DNA of 64,000 bases from Luteibacter sp. UNC138MFCol5.1. Lineage in GTDB: Bacteria; Pseudomonadota; Gammaproteobacteria; Xanthomonadales; Rhodanobacteraceae. Of this stretch, positions 7,449 through 15,579 are shown in pieces. Below the pieces are notes generated by a model. It saw only the letters and a program-made list of their open reading frames with translations, was not told where the DNA came from and did no database searches. Within the stretch, counting starts at the first letter, position 1. Every line of letters starts with the position of its first letter. The stretch spans positions 40,447 through 104,446 of the forward strand of contig NZ_FODZ01000003.1 in NCBI RefSeq assembly GCF_900110505.1, read 5' to 3'. A program made the position numbers and the translations under genes.

Positions 7449-8942
7449 ATGGCACTTCTTGACGGCCTTCTCGGCCAGACTCCCGGCGTCAGTGCAGACG
7501 AACGCCGGTAGCTCATCAACGGTGGCCTGCTGAATGCAGGTCTCTCGATCCTTGCAGCCAATAGCCAGCCCGGAGTAACGCCTATCCAGGCACTCTCCGG
7601 CGGCCTTCTCGGCGGCATCCAGTCCGCTCAGCAGGGCGCACGCCAGTTGCAGGACGATAAGTTCCAGCAGCAGCGGCAGGCGTTCCAGCAAGCGCAGATG
7701 GACGATCAGCAGCAGCAGATGCAGCGTCGTCGTCAGATTCAGGATTTGGCGCTCAACTTCGTTCGACAGAACCCGGACGGGTCGAGTGCCTTCGATGAAG
7801 GTGGCTACACCCAAGCCTTGATGAGCGTCGACCCGCAGGCGGCGATTGAACTACATCGCAACACGCTTGCTGCCAGAATGCAGGAGCTACAGACGCAGAA
7901 GACGCAGCGGGAGCTGAATACCCCCGACCTCCGTCGCATCGAACAGGGAAACAACATCCTGACCCAGGAACAGCAGGCGGACGGCAGCTACAAGACCATC
8001 GCCACGGCTGGCCGATTTGCCCCTACTTCGGGGGCGTCGAACCAGACCGCGCTGGAACGCAACGTGCGATATCTGATGTCTCAGGGGCTTACCCGCGATC
8101 AGGCGTTGCAGGCACAGGGCATTCCCGCCCCAGGCGCCGCAGAAGCACCTACGCACGGGGCAGGCACCCCTAACGGCGATGACTTCCTCAAGTCGTTGCC
8201 GTCTGACCGACAGGCGGTAGTCCGTGCGGTCGTGGAGGGCCGTTATCCGGTTCCGACGGGTAAGGCTGCAACCTCTCCGTGGTGGCAGTCGATCGTGCAG
8301 GACGCTCAGCAGGTCGACCCGACGTTCGAAGCGGGCAGCTATCAGGCTCGTGCGGCATCGCGCAAGGATTTCACCTCAGGGACGACGGCGAAGAACATCA
8401 CGGCCCTGAACACGGCAGCTCATCACCTCGACCAGCTGCTTGAACAGGGCAAGCGACTCAACAACAGCCGCTTCCCGACGTGGAACAAGCTCGCCAACTC
8501 CGTGGGCTCAGCTGTCGGCAAGGATGCCGTGAACAACTACAACCTCAACGCGGATGCCGTGGCCGATGAGCTGGCAAAGGTCTTCGCCGGCAGCGGCGGC
8601 GCCCTCGCTGACCGTGAGCAGATCCGCTCCCGCCTGGACGCCAGCCTCTCGCCCCAGCAGCAAGAAGGCTTCGGGCGTACCGCGGCCAATCTGATCGAGG
8701 GTCGCCTCGCTGGCCTACAGGCGCAGCTTGACCAGGGCCTCGGCTACGGGTCCAAGAGCATCCAGCTTGTGAGCCCCGAGTCGCAGAATTTGTTCAACAA
8801 GTTCCGTGGCGGCGAGCCCGCTCCTTCGGGCGGAGCTACGGGTAAATACACGATAGGCCAGATCATCGAGGCCAACGGAAAGCGCTATCGGGTGACGGGG
8901 ATTTCGAACCCGAATGACCCGGACGTTGCGGAGGTGCGGTAA
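7449..8942 (+). CDS. Phage virion protein (ejection-type) with one in-frame TAG codon
   Basis: The frame opens at ATG 7449 and ends at TAA 8940-8942, 497 codons, interrupted only by TAG at 7509-7511 (codon 21). With TAG as Gln the start reads through ERRQLINGGLLNAGLSIL without a break, then a Gln-rich coiled-coil-like stretch (residues 60-100) and a longer helical domain containing ALNTAAHHLDQL and FAGSGGALADREQI, a pattern I associate with internal virion proteins of podophages. The C-terminal 45 residues (IGQIIEANGKRYRVTGI) form a small beta domain. Without suppression, translation could only restart at the TTG at 7647 or later. It overlaps the next gene by one base (TAATG). Confidence 0.75.
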
Positions 8943-11071
8943 TGCCTAAGCTCTCAGAAGTTTCGACGCCGCAAACGGGAAAGCTTCGCCTCTCGGACGT
9001 TCAGGCCCCAGTCCCTCCGGCCACTCCCGACCGTTCACTCGCGAGCACGATCGGTGACGCTCTCGCTCAGGGTTACCGTGACGTAAACAGCTTCGGTAAC
9101 GAACTCGGCGATGCGTTTGCGCATCACGTTGCGAATATCCCGGTGGGCGTGGGCCAGCTCTACATGCACGCCGTTAAGGGTGTGAATGACGCCGTTCGTG
9201 GCGAACAGGAAGGTGATTGGGTAGGTCGCCAGACGGCTGCATACGACAATTGGGTGCGTGACCGCGAACAGGCGTACCAGGACGCCGTGCCCAACTCGGC
9301 GGGGAGCTACGCGGGTGCAGCTCTGGGTGAGGTGTTGCCCTGGGCCACGGGACTCGGTGAAGCGCGAGCCCTCGGCCTGCTTCCCACCGCTGCGAAGACC
9401 GCAGGCAAGCTTGGCCTGCTTGGTGGCGAAGGCGCACTCATGAGCGCGGCCCAACCCGTGACTAGCGGCAGTGACGGCTATGCCGGCGAGAAAGCGAAAC
9501 AGGTCGGCGTGGGTGCCGCAACGGGCCCCCTGCTCTACGGTATCGGTGCTGGCGCTTCGTCCGTCGGACGCGGGGTGAAGAACATCGCCGAGCATGTGCT
9601 GAATCCGCAGGCGGTGGCCGACGCCAACATTGCTCGTCTCTACGGTGCCGACGACGCCACTTTGCAGCGATTGGCGAATGCCCCAGAACTGGTGCCCGGC
9701 GAAGTACCGTCTGCTGCCCAGGTGTTGCAGACTCCGGAAGCCGTACAGGCGGAACGGATGCTGCGGAACAACCCCGCCTCGGCTCCTGCGTTTGTGGCTC
9801 AGGACAATGCGAATAACGCGACACGCTTGGGCCTGCTTCAACAGGCGGCAGGTTCGGATGATGAGCTTGCTGCCGCTGTCCAGGCTCGCCGGGATGCTAC
9901 GGCTCCGTACTTCAAGGAATACCTGTCACCGAGCAACCCGGAGCAGCGATACAAGACCGCCGTCGGCATCCTTGGAGACATCAAAGGCGAAACGTTCCGG
10001 CCGGACTACGACGCGTTGCAGGAAGCCAAAGCCATCGCATCGAAGGTCGCCAAGGGGACGCTGGACGAAGGTCAGGGAGCTGACCTGCTGAACCAGATTT
10101 CGGTGAAGACGAAGAAGGCTCAGAAGGTGTTGGATCAGGCCATCACGGCTATCAACCAGAACATGGTGGACCCGAGCCGGATCGCGAAGCAGCTCCAAGA
10201 GCTGACCAAGTCCGGCAATCCGACGGTGGCCGGAGCCGCCCGCCAGCACCTCGACCTCATCGCCAGGAATCAGGACGGCACCGGAATGGTCCCTGCCCGG
10301 GCCCTTGACGACATGCGGCAGAACATCGGAAATATGCTCTCGGCAAACGCCACCAACGGCGTCGTCGGCTCCCAAGAGGCTGCGTTGTATGGACCGGTCA
10401 CCGCCAAGATTGTCTCTACTCTCGACCGAGCGATACCGGGCTATCGTTCTAACCTGGAGACGTACGCCAAGCTCTCCCAGCCTATCAACGACATGCAGGC
10501 CGTCCGAGGGCTTCTGGACCCTAACGCTCCGGGTAGCCTTAACACTGGTGGCGATCCACAGCTTGCGGTTGCTCGTGTAAAGCAGGCGCTCCGTTCCGAC
10601 GATCGGGCCAACTACGGGTTGAGTGACCCAGCTCGACAACAGTTAGAGAACGTCAGGGACAGCCTCCTCCGTCGCGGGATCTCCGATCAGAAGATCGCAG
10701 CGGCGGGTCCGGGCACCGCAGCCGACATGCAGGCCCAGGGACTACTCTCAGGAGCGATATTTGGCCGGACCCTAGGTAACCGCGGGGGCTGGCTCGGTCG
10801 CTCTGTAGGGAGTGGCCTGGGCGGGCTCCTAGGATCATCTGTCGGTGGCATCGAGGGTGGCCTCTTGGGGTCCAGCATCGGACTGGGCCTCAGCGACGCG
10901 ATTGGGGCCGCAAACAACCGGGTCGTGGCCAAAACCGGCCAGGCGGCGGCGGATGCGAAGGCCACGGCGGAAGCCATCCAGCGGTGGCTCGGGCGCCAGC
11001 CGACCAAGGGCGACGGTGGGCTGCTGGGGTATTACCTGTACGGCCTGCCTGCGGCGACGCAGACACCCTAA
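8942..11071 (+). CDS. Large phage DNA-ejection-like protein
   Basis: A 709-residue protein whose ATG overlaps the stop of the previous gene (TAATG), so translation is coupled. No TAG in frame; stop is TAA. The N-terminal 200 residues alternate amphipathic helices with Gly/Ala-rich segments (GLLGGEGALMSAAQ and GPLLYGIGAGASSVG), the middle is a long helical region, and residues 600-650 form a second Gly-rich zipper (GLGGLLGSSVGGIEGGLLG). This arrangement fits the large pore-forming ejection proteins of podophages, but I see no lytic transglycosylase motif. It is the last of four tandem virion genes; terminase, portal and capsid genes are absent from the window. Confidence 0.65.
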   Translation: MPKLSEVSTPQTGKLRLSDVQAPVPPATPDRSLASTIGDALAQGYRDVNSFGNELGDAFAHHVANIPVGVGQLYMHAVKGVNDAVRGEQEGDWVGRQTAAYDNWVRDREQAYQDAVPNSAGSYAGAALGEVLPWATGLGEARALGLLPTAAKTAGKLGLLGGEGALMSAAQPVTSGSDGYAGEKAKQVGVGAATGPLLYGIGAGASSVGRGVKNIAEHVLNPQAVADANIARLYGADDATLQRLANAPELVPGEVPSAAQVLQTPEAVQAERMLRNNPASAPAFVAQDNANNATRLGLLQQAAGSDDELAAAVQARRDATAPYFKEYLSPSNPEQRYKTAVGILGDIKGETFRPDYDALQEAKAIASKVAKGTLDEGQGADLLNQISVKTKKAQKVLDQAITAINQNMVDPSRIAKQLQELTKSGNPTVAGAARQHLDLIARNQDGTGMVPARALDDMRQNIGNMLSANATNGVVGSQEAALYGPVTAKIVSTLDRAIPGYRSNLETYAKLSQPINDMQAVRGLLDPNAPGSLNTGGDPQLAVARVKQALRSDDRANYGLSDPARQQLENVRDSLLRRGISDQKIAAAGPGTAADMQAQGLLSGAIFGRTLGNRGGWLGRSVGSGLGGLLGSSVGGIEGGLLGSSIGLGLSDAIGAANNRVVAKTGQAAADAKATAEAIQRWLGRQPTKGDGGLLGYYLYGLPAATQTP

Positions 11072-11112
11072 CTTTGTCGCTTGAGCCATGCCGCCACCAC
11101 GGCGTAAGCGGG

Positions 11113-11144
11113 GGCGGGAGGAAGAACATCGGTTGCCTCCCGCC
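11113..11144. terminator. Strong hairpin after the phage late genes
   Basis: A perfect 9-bp inverted repeat GGCGGGAGG (11113-11121) / CCTCCCGCC (11136-11144) with a 14-base loop, 42 bases after the last virion gene. There is no U-tract, so it may be a factor-dependent or processing hairpin rather than a classic intrinsic terminator. The 310-base gap 11072-11381 otherwise holds the mqs promoter region. Confidence 0.55.
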
Positions 11145-11269
11145 AGAGGTTTCAAGCAAAACACGGCCAGACGTGACGCCAAGTGGACCGTTCGACCACC
11201 CGTCGAGGGACTCTCGGGCCTGATAACCAAATGAATTTTCTTTCAGATCAATAGCTTAAATGCACTATC

Positions 11270-11297
11270 TTGAACTCAGAAAAATTGGTGATACAAA
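11270..11297 (+). promoter_or_regulatory. Probable sigma-70 promoter of the mqsRAC operon
   Basis: TTGAAC (11270-11275) and TACAAA (11292-11297) are separated by 16 bases and lie in an AT-rich stretch that stands out from its surroundings. It is about 85 bases upstream of the mqsR start. Prediction from consensus only. Confidence 0.45.
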
Positions 11298-11360
11298 GAG
11301 TTAAGACGGCTTGTTGCCGACAAAATCCTCACGCGATCATCGCGCGTGGCCCCCAAAACT

Positions 11361-11373
11361 AACCACCATGGTT
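11361..11373. promoter_or_regulatory. Candidate MqsA operator palindrome
   Basis: AACCA-CCA-TGGTT is a 5-bp palindrome with a 3-base spacer ending 8 bases before the mqsR start codon. It resembles the AACCT-N3-AGGTT sites bound by the MqsA antitoxin of E. coli, which autoregulates its operon. Similarity by eye; binding is inferred. Confidence 0.4.
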
Positions 11374-11381
11374 GATTTCTG

Positions 11382-11705
11382 GTGCACGGACGCCCAATAT
11401 ACGATCTCGACAGGGTTAGGGCCGCAGGCGCCAAGGGACATGTGGCGCTCTTGCGAGGTGCTCAGCGCGACTATCAGGAGCTTGGATATGGACTGGCCGA
11501 CGTTCACCACTGCATCGCTGACCTCACGCTTGGTGACTTTCACCACTCGGTAGACATCGAAGGCGTCCAATACGACGTCTACTATCCGCGCTACCGTGGG
11601 CCCAATGGTCCTAAAGACGAACTCTACGTGAAGCTAGCCGAACGGAGCGGGACGACAGTCCCGCAAGTTGTCGTGGCTTCGTTTCACCTACAACGGAAGA
11701 ATTGA
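11382..11705 (+). CDS. mqsR: MqsR-like toxin (RNA endonuclease)
   Basis: A 107-residue protein similar in length and layout to MqsR, a RelE-fold mRNA interferase. The family pattern is visible: an N-terminal helix with charged residues, the ELGYGLADVHHCIADL segment followed by GDFHHSV, then YDVYYPRY and a terminal strand VVVASFHLQ. The frame opens after a TGA at 11373, so the start must be GTG 11382 or a nearby non-ATG codon; the ATG at 11368 is in another frame. It is followed 3 bases later by the antitoxin gene. Toxin-first order is typical for mqsRA. Confidence 0.75.
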   Translation: MHGRPIYDLDRVRAAGAKGHVALLRGAQRDYQELGYGLADVHHCIADLTLGDFHHSVDIEGVQYDVYYPRYRGPNGPKDELYVKLAERSGTTVPQVVVASFHLQRKN

Positions 11706-11708
11706 ACA

Positions 11709-12275
11709 ATGACTGCTAAGTGCCTGCTGTGCGAGCGCGGTGAGCTCCGGTCGGCTGTGGTTACTGAAACCATCCGATATGACGGCACCGAGCTTCAGGT
11801 GCCGGGTGTCGAAATATCGGTGTGCTCGGTATGTGGCGAAGAACTGGTTTTGCCTGAGCAGGCGAAGGCCAACGAGGTCAAATTTGCAGACGCCAAGCGC
11901 GCCCACGACGGCTTCTTTACGTCGAGCGAGATCGTCGCTTGGCGTAAGCGTCACGCACTGACCCAGCAGGAGGCTGCGGTTTTGATTGGGGGCGGCGTGA
12001 ATGCGTTTTCCAAGTATGAGCGTGGTGAGGTGATCCAGACTCAGGCCGTCGACCGCTTGATGCGGTCACTCGACCACTTCCCGGCCATGATCCACTTCCT
12101 TCGGAAAGAGGCTGGGGTAACGGTCGAATCTAACGTCGTCTTAGAACGAGACGACAAGACCGTTGTGGCGCTCCACCTTTGGAAGGTGACCAAGACAATC
12201 CAGCCTGCGAATGATTCCTCGACACCCTGGGGCGATGATGTAGAGCTTGAGATCCCGGAGGAAGCGTATGGTTGA
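11709..12275 (+). CDS. mqsA: MqsA-like antitoxin with chaperone-addiction C-terminus
   Basis: A 188-residue protein with the two-domain MqsA layout. The N-terminal zinc-binding domain has CLLC (Cys5, Cys8) and CSVC (Cys39, Cys42); the C-terminal domain (about 72-130) is an Xre-type helix-turn-helix with VAWRKRHALTQQEAAVLIGG and NAFSKYERGE. E. coli MqsA is about 131 residues; the extra 55 residues here, ending in a hydrophobic LHLWKVTK segment and an acidic tail, match the position of the chaperone-addiction (ChAD) extension of toxin-antitoxin-chaperone systems. It overlaps the SecB-like gene by 8 bases. It should repress its own operon. Confidence 0.8.
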   Translation: MTAKCLLCERGELRSAVVTETIRYDGTELQVPGVEISVCSVCGEELVLPEQAKANEVKFADAKRAHDGFFTSSEIVAWRKRHALTQQEAAVLIGGGVNAFSKYERGEVIQTQAVDRLMRSLDHFPAMIHFLRKEAGVTVESNVVLERDDKTVVALHLWKVTKTIQPANDSSTPWGDDVELEIPEEAYG

Positions 12276-12783
12276 GGCGGAGTTCCCTCACGGCTACCTT
12301 CAGATCAACGACCTCTATAGGTGGGATAGTCGCTTCGAGCGGGAAACGGAGTTTCAGCCAGAGGTGCATGCTGGGAAAACGCGCATCCAGAGTCGCGAGA
12401 GTGTTGAGTCGGAGCTTTTAGAAGCAGTCACCGAGGCGGGCGAGCCTATTAAGCTGCTTCGCGCAAAAGTGAACCTTGGTATTCGAATCGTCTTCCTCGA
12501 GTCGCCGGAAGGTACCCCCACGACGCTGCATCTAGTCGAAGCTACGTTTGCCGTCGAGTACCTCGTTATCAGAGAACCGTCGGAAGAGCAGCTTGCTCAG
12601 TTTTGCAAGTGGAATTGCATTCATAATGTCTGGCCTTTCTGGCGACAGTATGTGTTCGATACGCTCAAGAGCGCGTCCCTTCCGGTAGTTGCCGTACCGT
12701 TCTTTCATCAGATGGGAAGGGCAAAATCGCAACGCAAAAAAGTGACGAGGTCGAGGAAGAGCCTGCCCAAAGCGCAGCACTAA
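12268..12783 (+). CDS. SecB-like chaperone of a toxin-antitoxin-chaperone system
   Basis: A 171-residue protein starting at ATG 12268 inside the end of mqsA, with GGAGGAAG as ribosome site. The fold looks SecB-like: an N-terminal beta-sheet region (KLLRAKVNLGIRIVFLE, then TTLHLVEATFAVEYLV) and a C-terminal helix pair with NVWPFWRQYVFDTLKSASLP followed by VVAVPFF, the place where SecB has its WPYAREFVSDLV helix and PPLLLAPVNF strand. In TAC systems such chaperones bind the ChAD tail of the antitoxin and keep it folded. The C-terminal tail is Lys/Arg-rich, unlike cytosolic SecB, which is acidic. Stop is TAA. Confidence 0.75.
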   Translation: MVEAEFPHGYLQINDLYRWDSRFERETEFQPEVHAGKTRIQSRESVESELLEAVTEAGEPIKLLRAKVNLGIRIVFLESPEGTPTTLHLVEATFAVEYLVIREPSEEQLAQFCKWNCIHNVWPFWRQYVFDTLKSASLPVVAVPFFHQMGRAKSQRKKVTRSRKSLPKAQH

Positions 12784-13120
12784 GAAGACGGTGTCCTTCT
12801 AAGATTCCGAACGAAGACCATTCCACGCGGCGAGCGCCTAAACTCGCCCTCTCCAAGCCCTCCGATACCTAAATTAGGCTCGAATACGCTGCCGCTCACG
12901 GCTTCCCGCCCCAGGTGACAGGTAACGACAAAAACTCGTCACCTCAGCTACCACCCATCGAGGACGCAGGGTCTACCCTATAGGCAGATAGCCCTTATGC
13001 CTACATCCCTTGTACGTGGTGCCTTCTATGCGGTCCTATGGCGCATCTAAACTAGAGACGGATAGAGTCCAGCGCGGGGCGATCACTAAAGTAGTGATGA
13101 GTAGTGATGCGCCGCGTTCC
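12784..13120. other. Noncoding stretch with inverted and direct repeats
   Basis: No convincing gene in these 337 bases. It contains GGTGAC / GTCACC pairing in 12915-12944 and, near its right end, an inverted repeat in which GGCGATCACT (13078-13087) faces AGTGATGCGCC (13103-13113), with an additional TAGTGAT copy at 13092-13098. The paired TAGTGAT half-sites 10 bases apart look like an operator for the minus-strand gene that ends here or for an unseen transcript. I found no tRNA fold. Confidence 0.4.
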
Positions 13121-13537
13121 TTATGACGGGGTTCTGACGCGAAGGTTAGCCAGCGCATTCTTGTACCCCTGTAGCAGCAAATTTCTGATTTGAATGAGTT
13201 GCTCTTGTCGGCCTCTCGCAGGTGATGCAACCACTTGCATAAGCTCTTCGAGAGGCAGTCCTTTCCCTACCTCAAGTAAGTCTCTCAGGTAGAACGCGCG
13301 GTCCAGCCCCGCCCAGTCGGCACCATCAGGGGTGCTGACCGTCGCCAGGAAACAGTTGATCTCACCGTCGACCTGCGAGTCATAGAGCTTCACCTTGCAT
13401 TCGCTCGACACGTAGACAACTTCACTGATAAGTCCGTTGCGACGATTGAGCGATGAAGAAGGTACGAACCCGTGGCTCATGAAGAAGTGGCCGAGAACAC
13501 CCTCCACGAGCCGCTCAAGGTCGTCATGCATGATCAT
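13121..13537 (-). CDS. Hypothetical protein of the island
   Basis: A 138-residue soluble protein beginning at the ATG complementary to 13535-13537, with GGGAA upstream. The first 80 residues have alternating strands (GLISEVVYVSSECKVKLYDS and EINCFLATVS) and the C-terminal 50 are helical. The shape recalls small immunity-type proteins of islands, but I recognise no family. It stands alone between the toxin-antitoxin-chaperone operon and the outer-membrane protein gene. The 255-base region right of it (13538-13792) contains no gene that I can see. Confidence 0.55.
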   Translation of the reverse strand: MIMHDDLERLVEGVLGHFFMSHGFVPSSSLNRRNGLISEVVYVSSECKVKLYDSQVDGEINCFLATVSTPDGADWAGLDRAFYLRDLLEVGKGLPLEELMQVVASPARGRQEQLIQIRNLLLQGYKNALANLRVRTPS

Positions 13538-13792
13538 TTCCCATGTAAAGACTCGGTTAGGAAGCCGAGTTTTCTGACGCTATAAAAAGGGCCAGCGCAG
13601 CCGCTTCGATTTATATCAATGATTCAAACGGTGCGCCTGCCGCCATCGCAAATTGAGCCGAATTGCCATTGACGGTCCGCCATAGGCCATCCAAGGAGGC
13701 TGTAAGGCAAATCCTACAGACACCTGTTCCGGCATACGAGATCATTCGCGCGGCGTCCTTCGCCTGACACTCGATGAAACATAGGGAGATCC

Positions 13793-14431
13793 ATGAAGAG
13801 CGTTTTGCTACTCATAGCCGCCGGTATTACGGCATGCTCGGTATCGTCAGCCGCATGCGCAGATAACGAAGGCGCCTTTATTCAGGCGACCCTGGGCCGG
13901 GCGAATACGAACGCCAAGGACAGCACGGTTTACGGGGTACTCAGTGGTTACCGATGGGAGATCAACAAGCCGTTCTACCTTGGTCTTGAAGGCGGCTATG
14001 TCAGTCTAAACCGGACGAATTTCAGAGACGACCGCACCATTTCGTTTGTCGACCCAGCGGGTCAGCACACACTGACGAGCCAGAGCCGGCTCAAGCAGAG
14101 AAACGAAGCGCTACTTCTCGGCGTCAATGGAAAATGGGAGTTACCCGGGAGGTATTTCATCACGGCTCATGCGGGTATGGCTCGCTATCGCCAGGACATT
14201 CGTGTGCGGGCAAACGGTATCCTCGACGGCGTGGCGACGGACGGATTCAATGACCGGCATCGCTACTACGACACCAGCTACTACGCCGGCGTCGGGTTTG
14301 GCTACGACTTCAATGAGCGGGTAAGCCTCAGCTTCACTTACGATCACTACGAGCCACGTTACGAAGAATTCGGCATCAAAGAATCGTTCAAGTTCAACAC
14401 TTACGGTGGAGCAGTGGAACTCCGGTTCTAA
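13793..14431 (+). CDS. Outer-membrane beta-barrel protein, OmpA/OmpX-like
   Basis: A 212-residue protein with a signal peptide (residues 1-23, ending ACA). The mature part shows alternating strands with aromatic girdles (GVLSGYRWEI, FYLGLEGGYVSL, YFITAHAGMARYR, YYAGVGFGYDFN, VSLSFTYDHYEP) and ends in AVELRF, the terminal Phe being the outer-membrane assembly signal. Eight strands would fit an OmpX/Ail or OmpA-barrel fold. GGGAGA lies upstream of the ATG. Barrels of this kind in prophages and islands may change the host surface; the role here is inferred only from fold and context. Confidence 0.75.
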   Translation: MKSVLLLIAAGITACSVSSAACADNEGAFIQATLGRANTNAKDSTVYGVLSGYRWEINKPFYLGLEGGYVSLNRTNFRDDRTISFVDPAGQHTLTSQSRLKQRNEALLLGVNGKWELPGRYFITAHAGMARYRQDIRVRANGILDGVATDGFNDRHRYYDTSYYAGVGFGYDFNERVSLSFTYDHYEPRYEEFGIKESFKFNTYGGAVELRF

Positions 14432-14548
14432 GCGGGGGCTGCGCCTTCCGAGCATGACCGCTTGGCGGGCGCAACCCACATCACACCTTCAGCCAAAGTG
14501 CCACCACGTACAAGGCACGTACGCTATCCCCGCACTCTCCTACCCCTC

Positions 14549-14587
14549 GACCGCCCGTCCTTTGTGGTTGGGTATCTCTGGGCGGTC
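14549..14587. terminator. Inverted repeat between the barrel gene and the lipoprotein genes
   Basis: A perfect 8-bp pair GACCGCCC (14549-14556) / GGGCGGTC (14580-14587) with a 23-base loop, in the 266-base gap between convergent genes. No U-tract on either side, so its action as a terminator is uncertain. Confidence 0.35.
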
Positions 14588-14697
14588 CTACAGGCATCCC
14601 ACACGCCAGCCTGATTGATGATCAGACGATCAACCTGATTGAGAACAACGGGTAACAATAGGCGACTGGGAGCACGCAGCACCGCCACAGATTCGAG

Positions 14698-15210
14698 TCA
14701 CATGGCCTTGGCGACCTTCTTAGCCATGCCTTCAAGGATGGCGTCTGGTGTGCTGAGGTTGTTCGCCTCCCCCCTGTCACTGAAGAACGCCACTACGGAG
14801 GCGTCAGAGGCCCGAAGCACGCGAATCGAAACCCCTGCCCGTTCGCTTCGAAAGGTGAATGGTGCAACCCTGTAGTAATCCTGCACTTCGCCGTTGACCA
14901 CGTACGCGTAGCCTTTCTCCTTGGCGTAGCTTGCAGCCTCGGCATCAGTGAACGGGGCCTTGGGGGCCACTGGGCGGTCTAGAGGGACAGCTTTCCTTCC
15001 TGGGGTGCCCGCTATAACCCGTGCAAAGATCGACCCAGCCGCGAGGCCCGAGCCGTCGCAATCTTCTTGTCCCTGAATCACGCAATCCCTAAACATCACT
15101 ACCGCCACATCGGATGCCTGCGGCACCTTGTCTCGGACCGTTACCGGCACGCCGGCACAACCACTCAATACCACGGCCGCAGCCACCACACTGAGCATTC
15201 CCCTGTTCAT
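14698..15210 (-). CDS. Small lipoprotein, DUF4823-like
   Basis: A 170-residue protein with a lipoprotein signal peptide; the lipobox is LSGC with the cysteine at about residue 18. The mature domain starts with a VAVVMFRDC strand and has the YAKEKGYAYVVNGEVQDYY segment typical of periplasmic lipoproteins in which a nucleotide-hydrolase-like fold binds envelope components, as in DUF4823 proteins; this match is from memory. The start codon overlaps the stop of the upstream small lipoprotein gene, so the two are translated together. It ends in TGA. Confidence 0.6.
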   Translation of the reverse strand: MNRGMLSVVAAAVVLSGCAGVPVTVRDKVPQASDVAVVMFRDCVIQGQEDCDGSGLAAGSIFARVIAGTPGRKAVPLDRPVAPKAPFTDAEAASYAKEKGYAYVVNGEVQDYYRVAPFTFRSERAGVSIRVLRASDASVVAFFSDRGEANNLSTPDAILEGMAKKVAKAM

Positions 15211-15455
15211 TGCTTGCACTCCACCTTGAGAGTCTTTCGGTTGAATCCGGGTTCTTCGGAAACCATCCTGTAGCCTGCCGGGCACTCTTTCTCGGCCCGC
15301 TTGTAGCAGATAGAGAAGGAGGTGGCAGAGCCGCACTCGATCATGACCACGGGCTGCCCCTGCTGATCACTGATGCGGGTGGCGGTTGAACAGCCGCCAA
15401 GGGCGAACGCGCACATTGCGACACCGACCCACGCAACGACCGCGACCTTTCGCAT
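15207..15455 (-). CDS. Small lipoprotein
   Basis: An 82-residue protein with a signal peptide and lipobox LGGC (cysteine near residue 22). The mature 60 residues contain four cysteines (IECGS, SICYKRAEKEC, VECK) that probably form two disulfides. It is the first gene of a two-gene minus-strand unit; its stop overlaps the start of the next lipoprotein gene by 4 bases. It is the last gene of the island before the tRNA remnant. No named family recognised. Confidence 0.65.
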   Translation of the reverse strand: MRKVAVVAWVGVAMCAFALGGCSTATRISDQQGQPVVMIECGSATSFSICYKRAEKECPAGYRMVSEEPGFNRKTLKVECKQ

Positions 15456-15579
15456 GGTTCATCCCTCCCCTGTTGACTCACCCCGAGCGGATTCTAGACC
15501 GAGGGCACGACCGCGTGTTGTGAGTAATTTTGGGAGTAAGAGGCGACATCGTTGCGCCAAAGCATTGGGAGACAAAGCC

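Noticed and set aside
11072..15579. Suppressor tRNA gene within the island
   Set aside because: I searched the gaps on both strands for T-arm and CTA anticodon-loop patterns and found none that folds. Pieces such as those near 12880 and 13050 lack the stems. It may lie left of the window.
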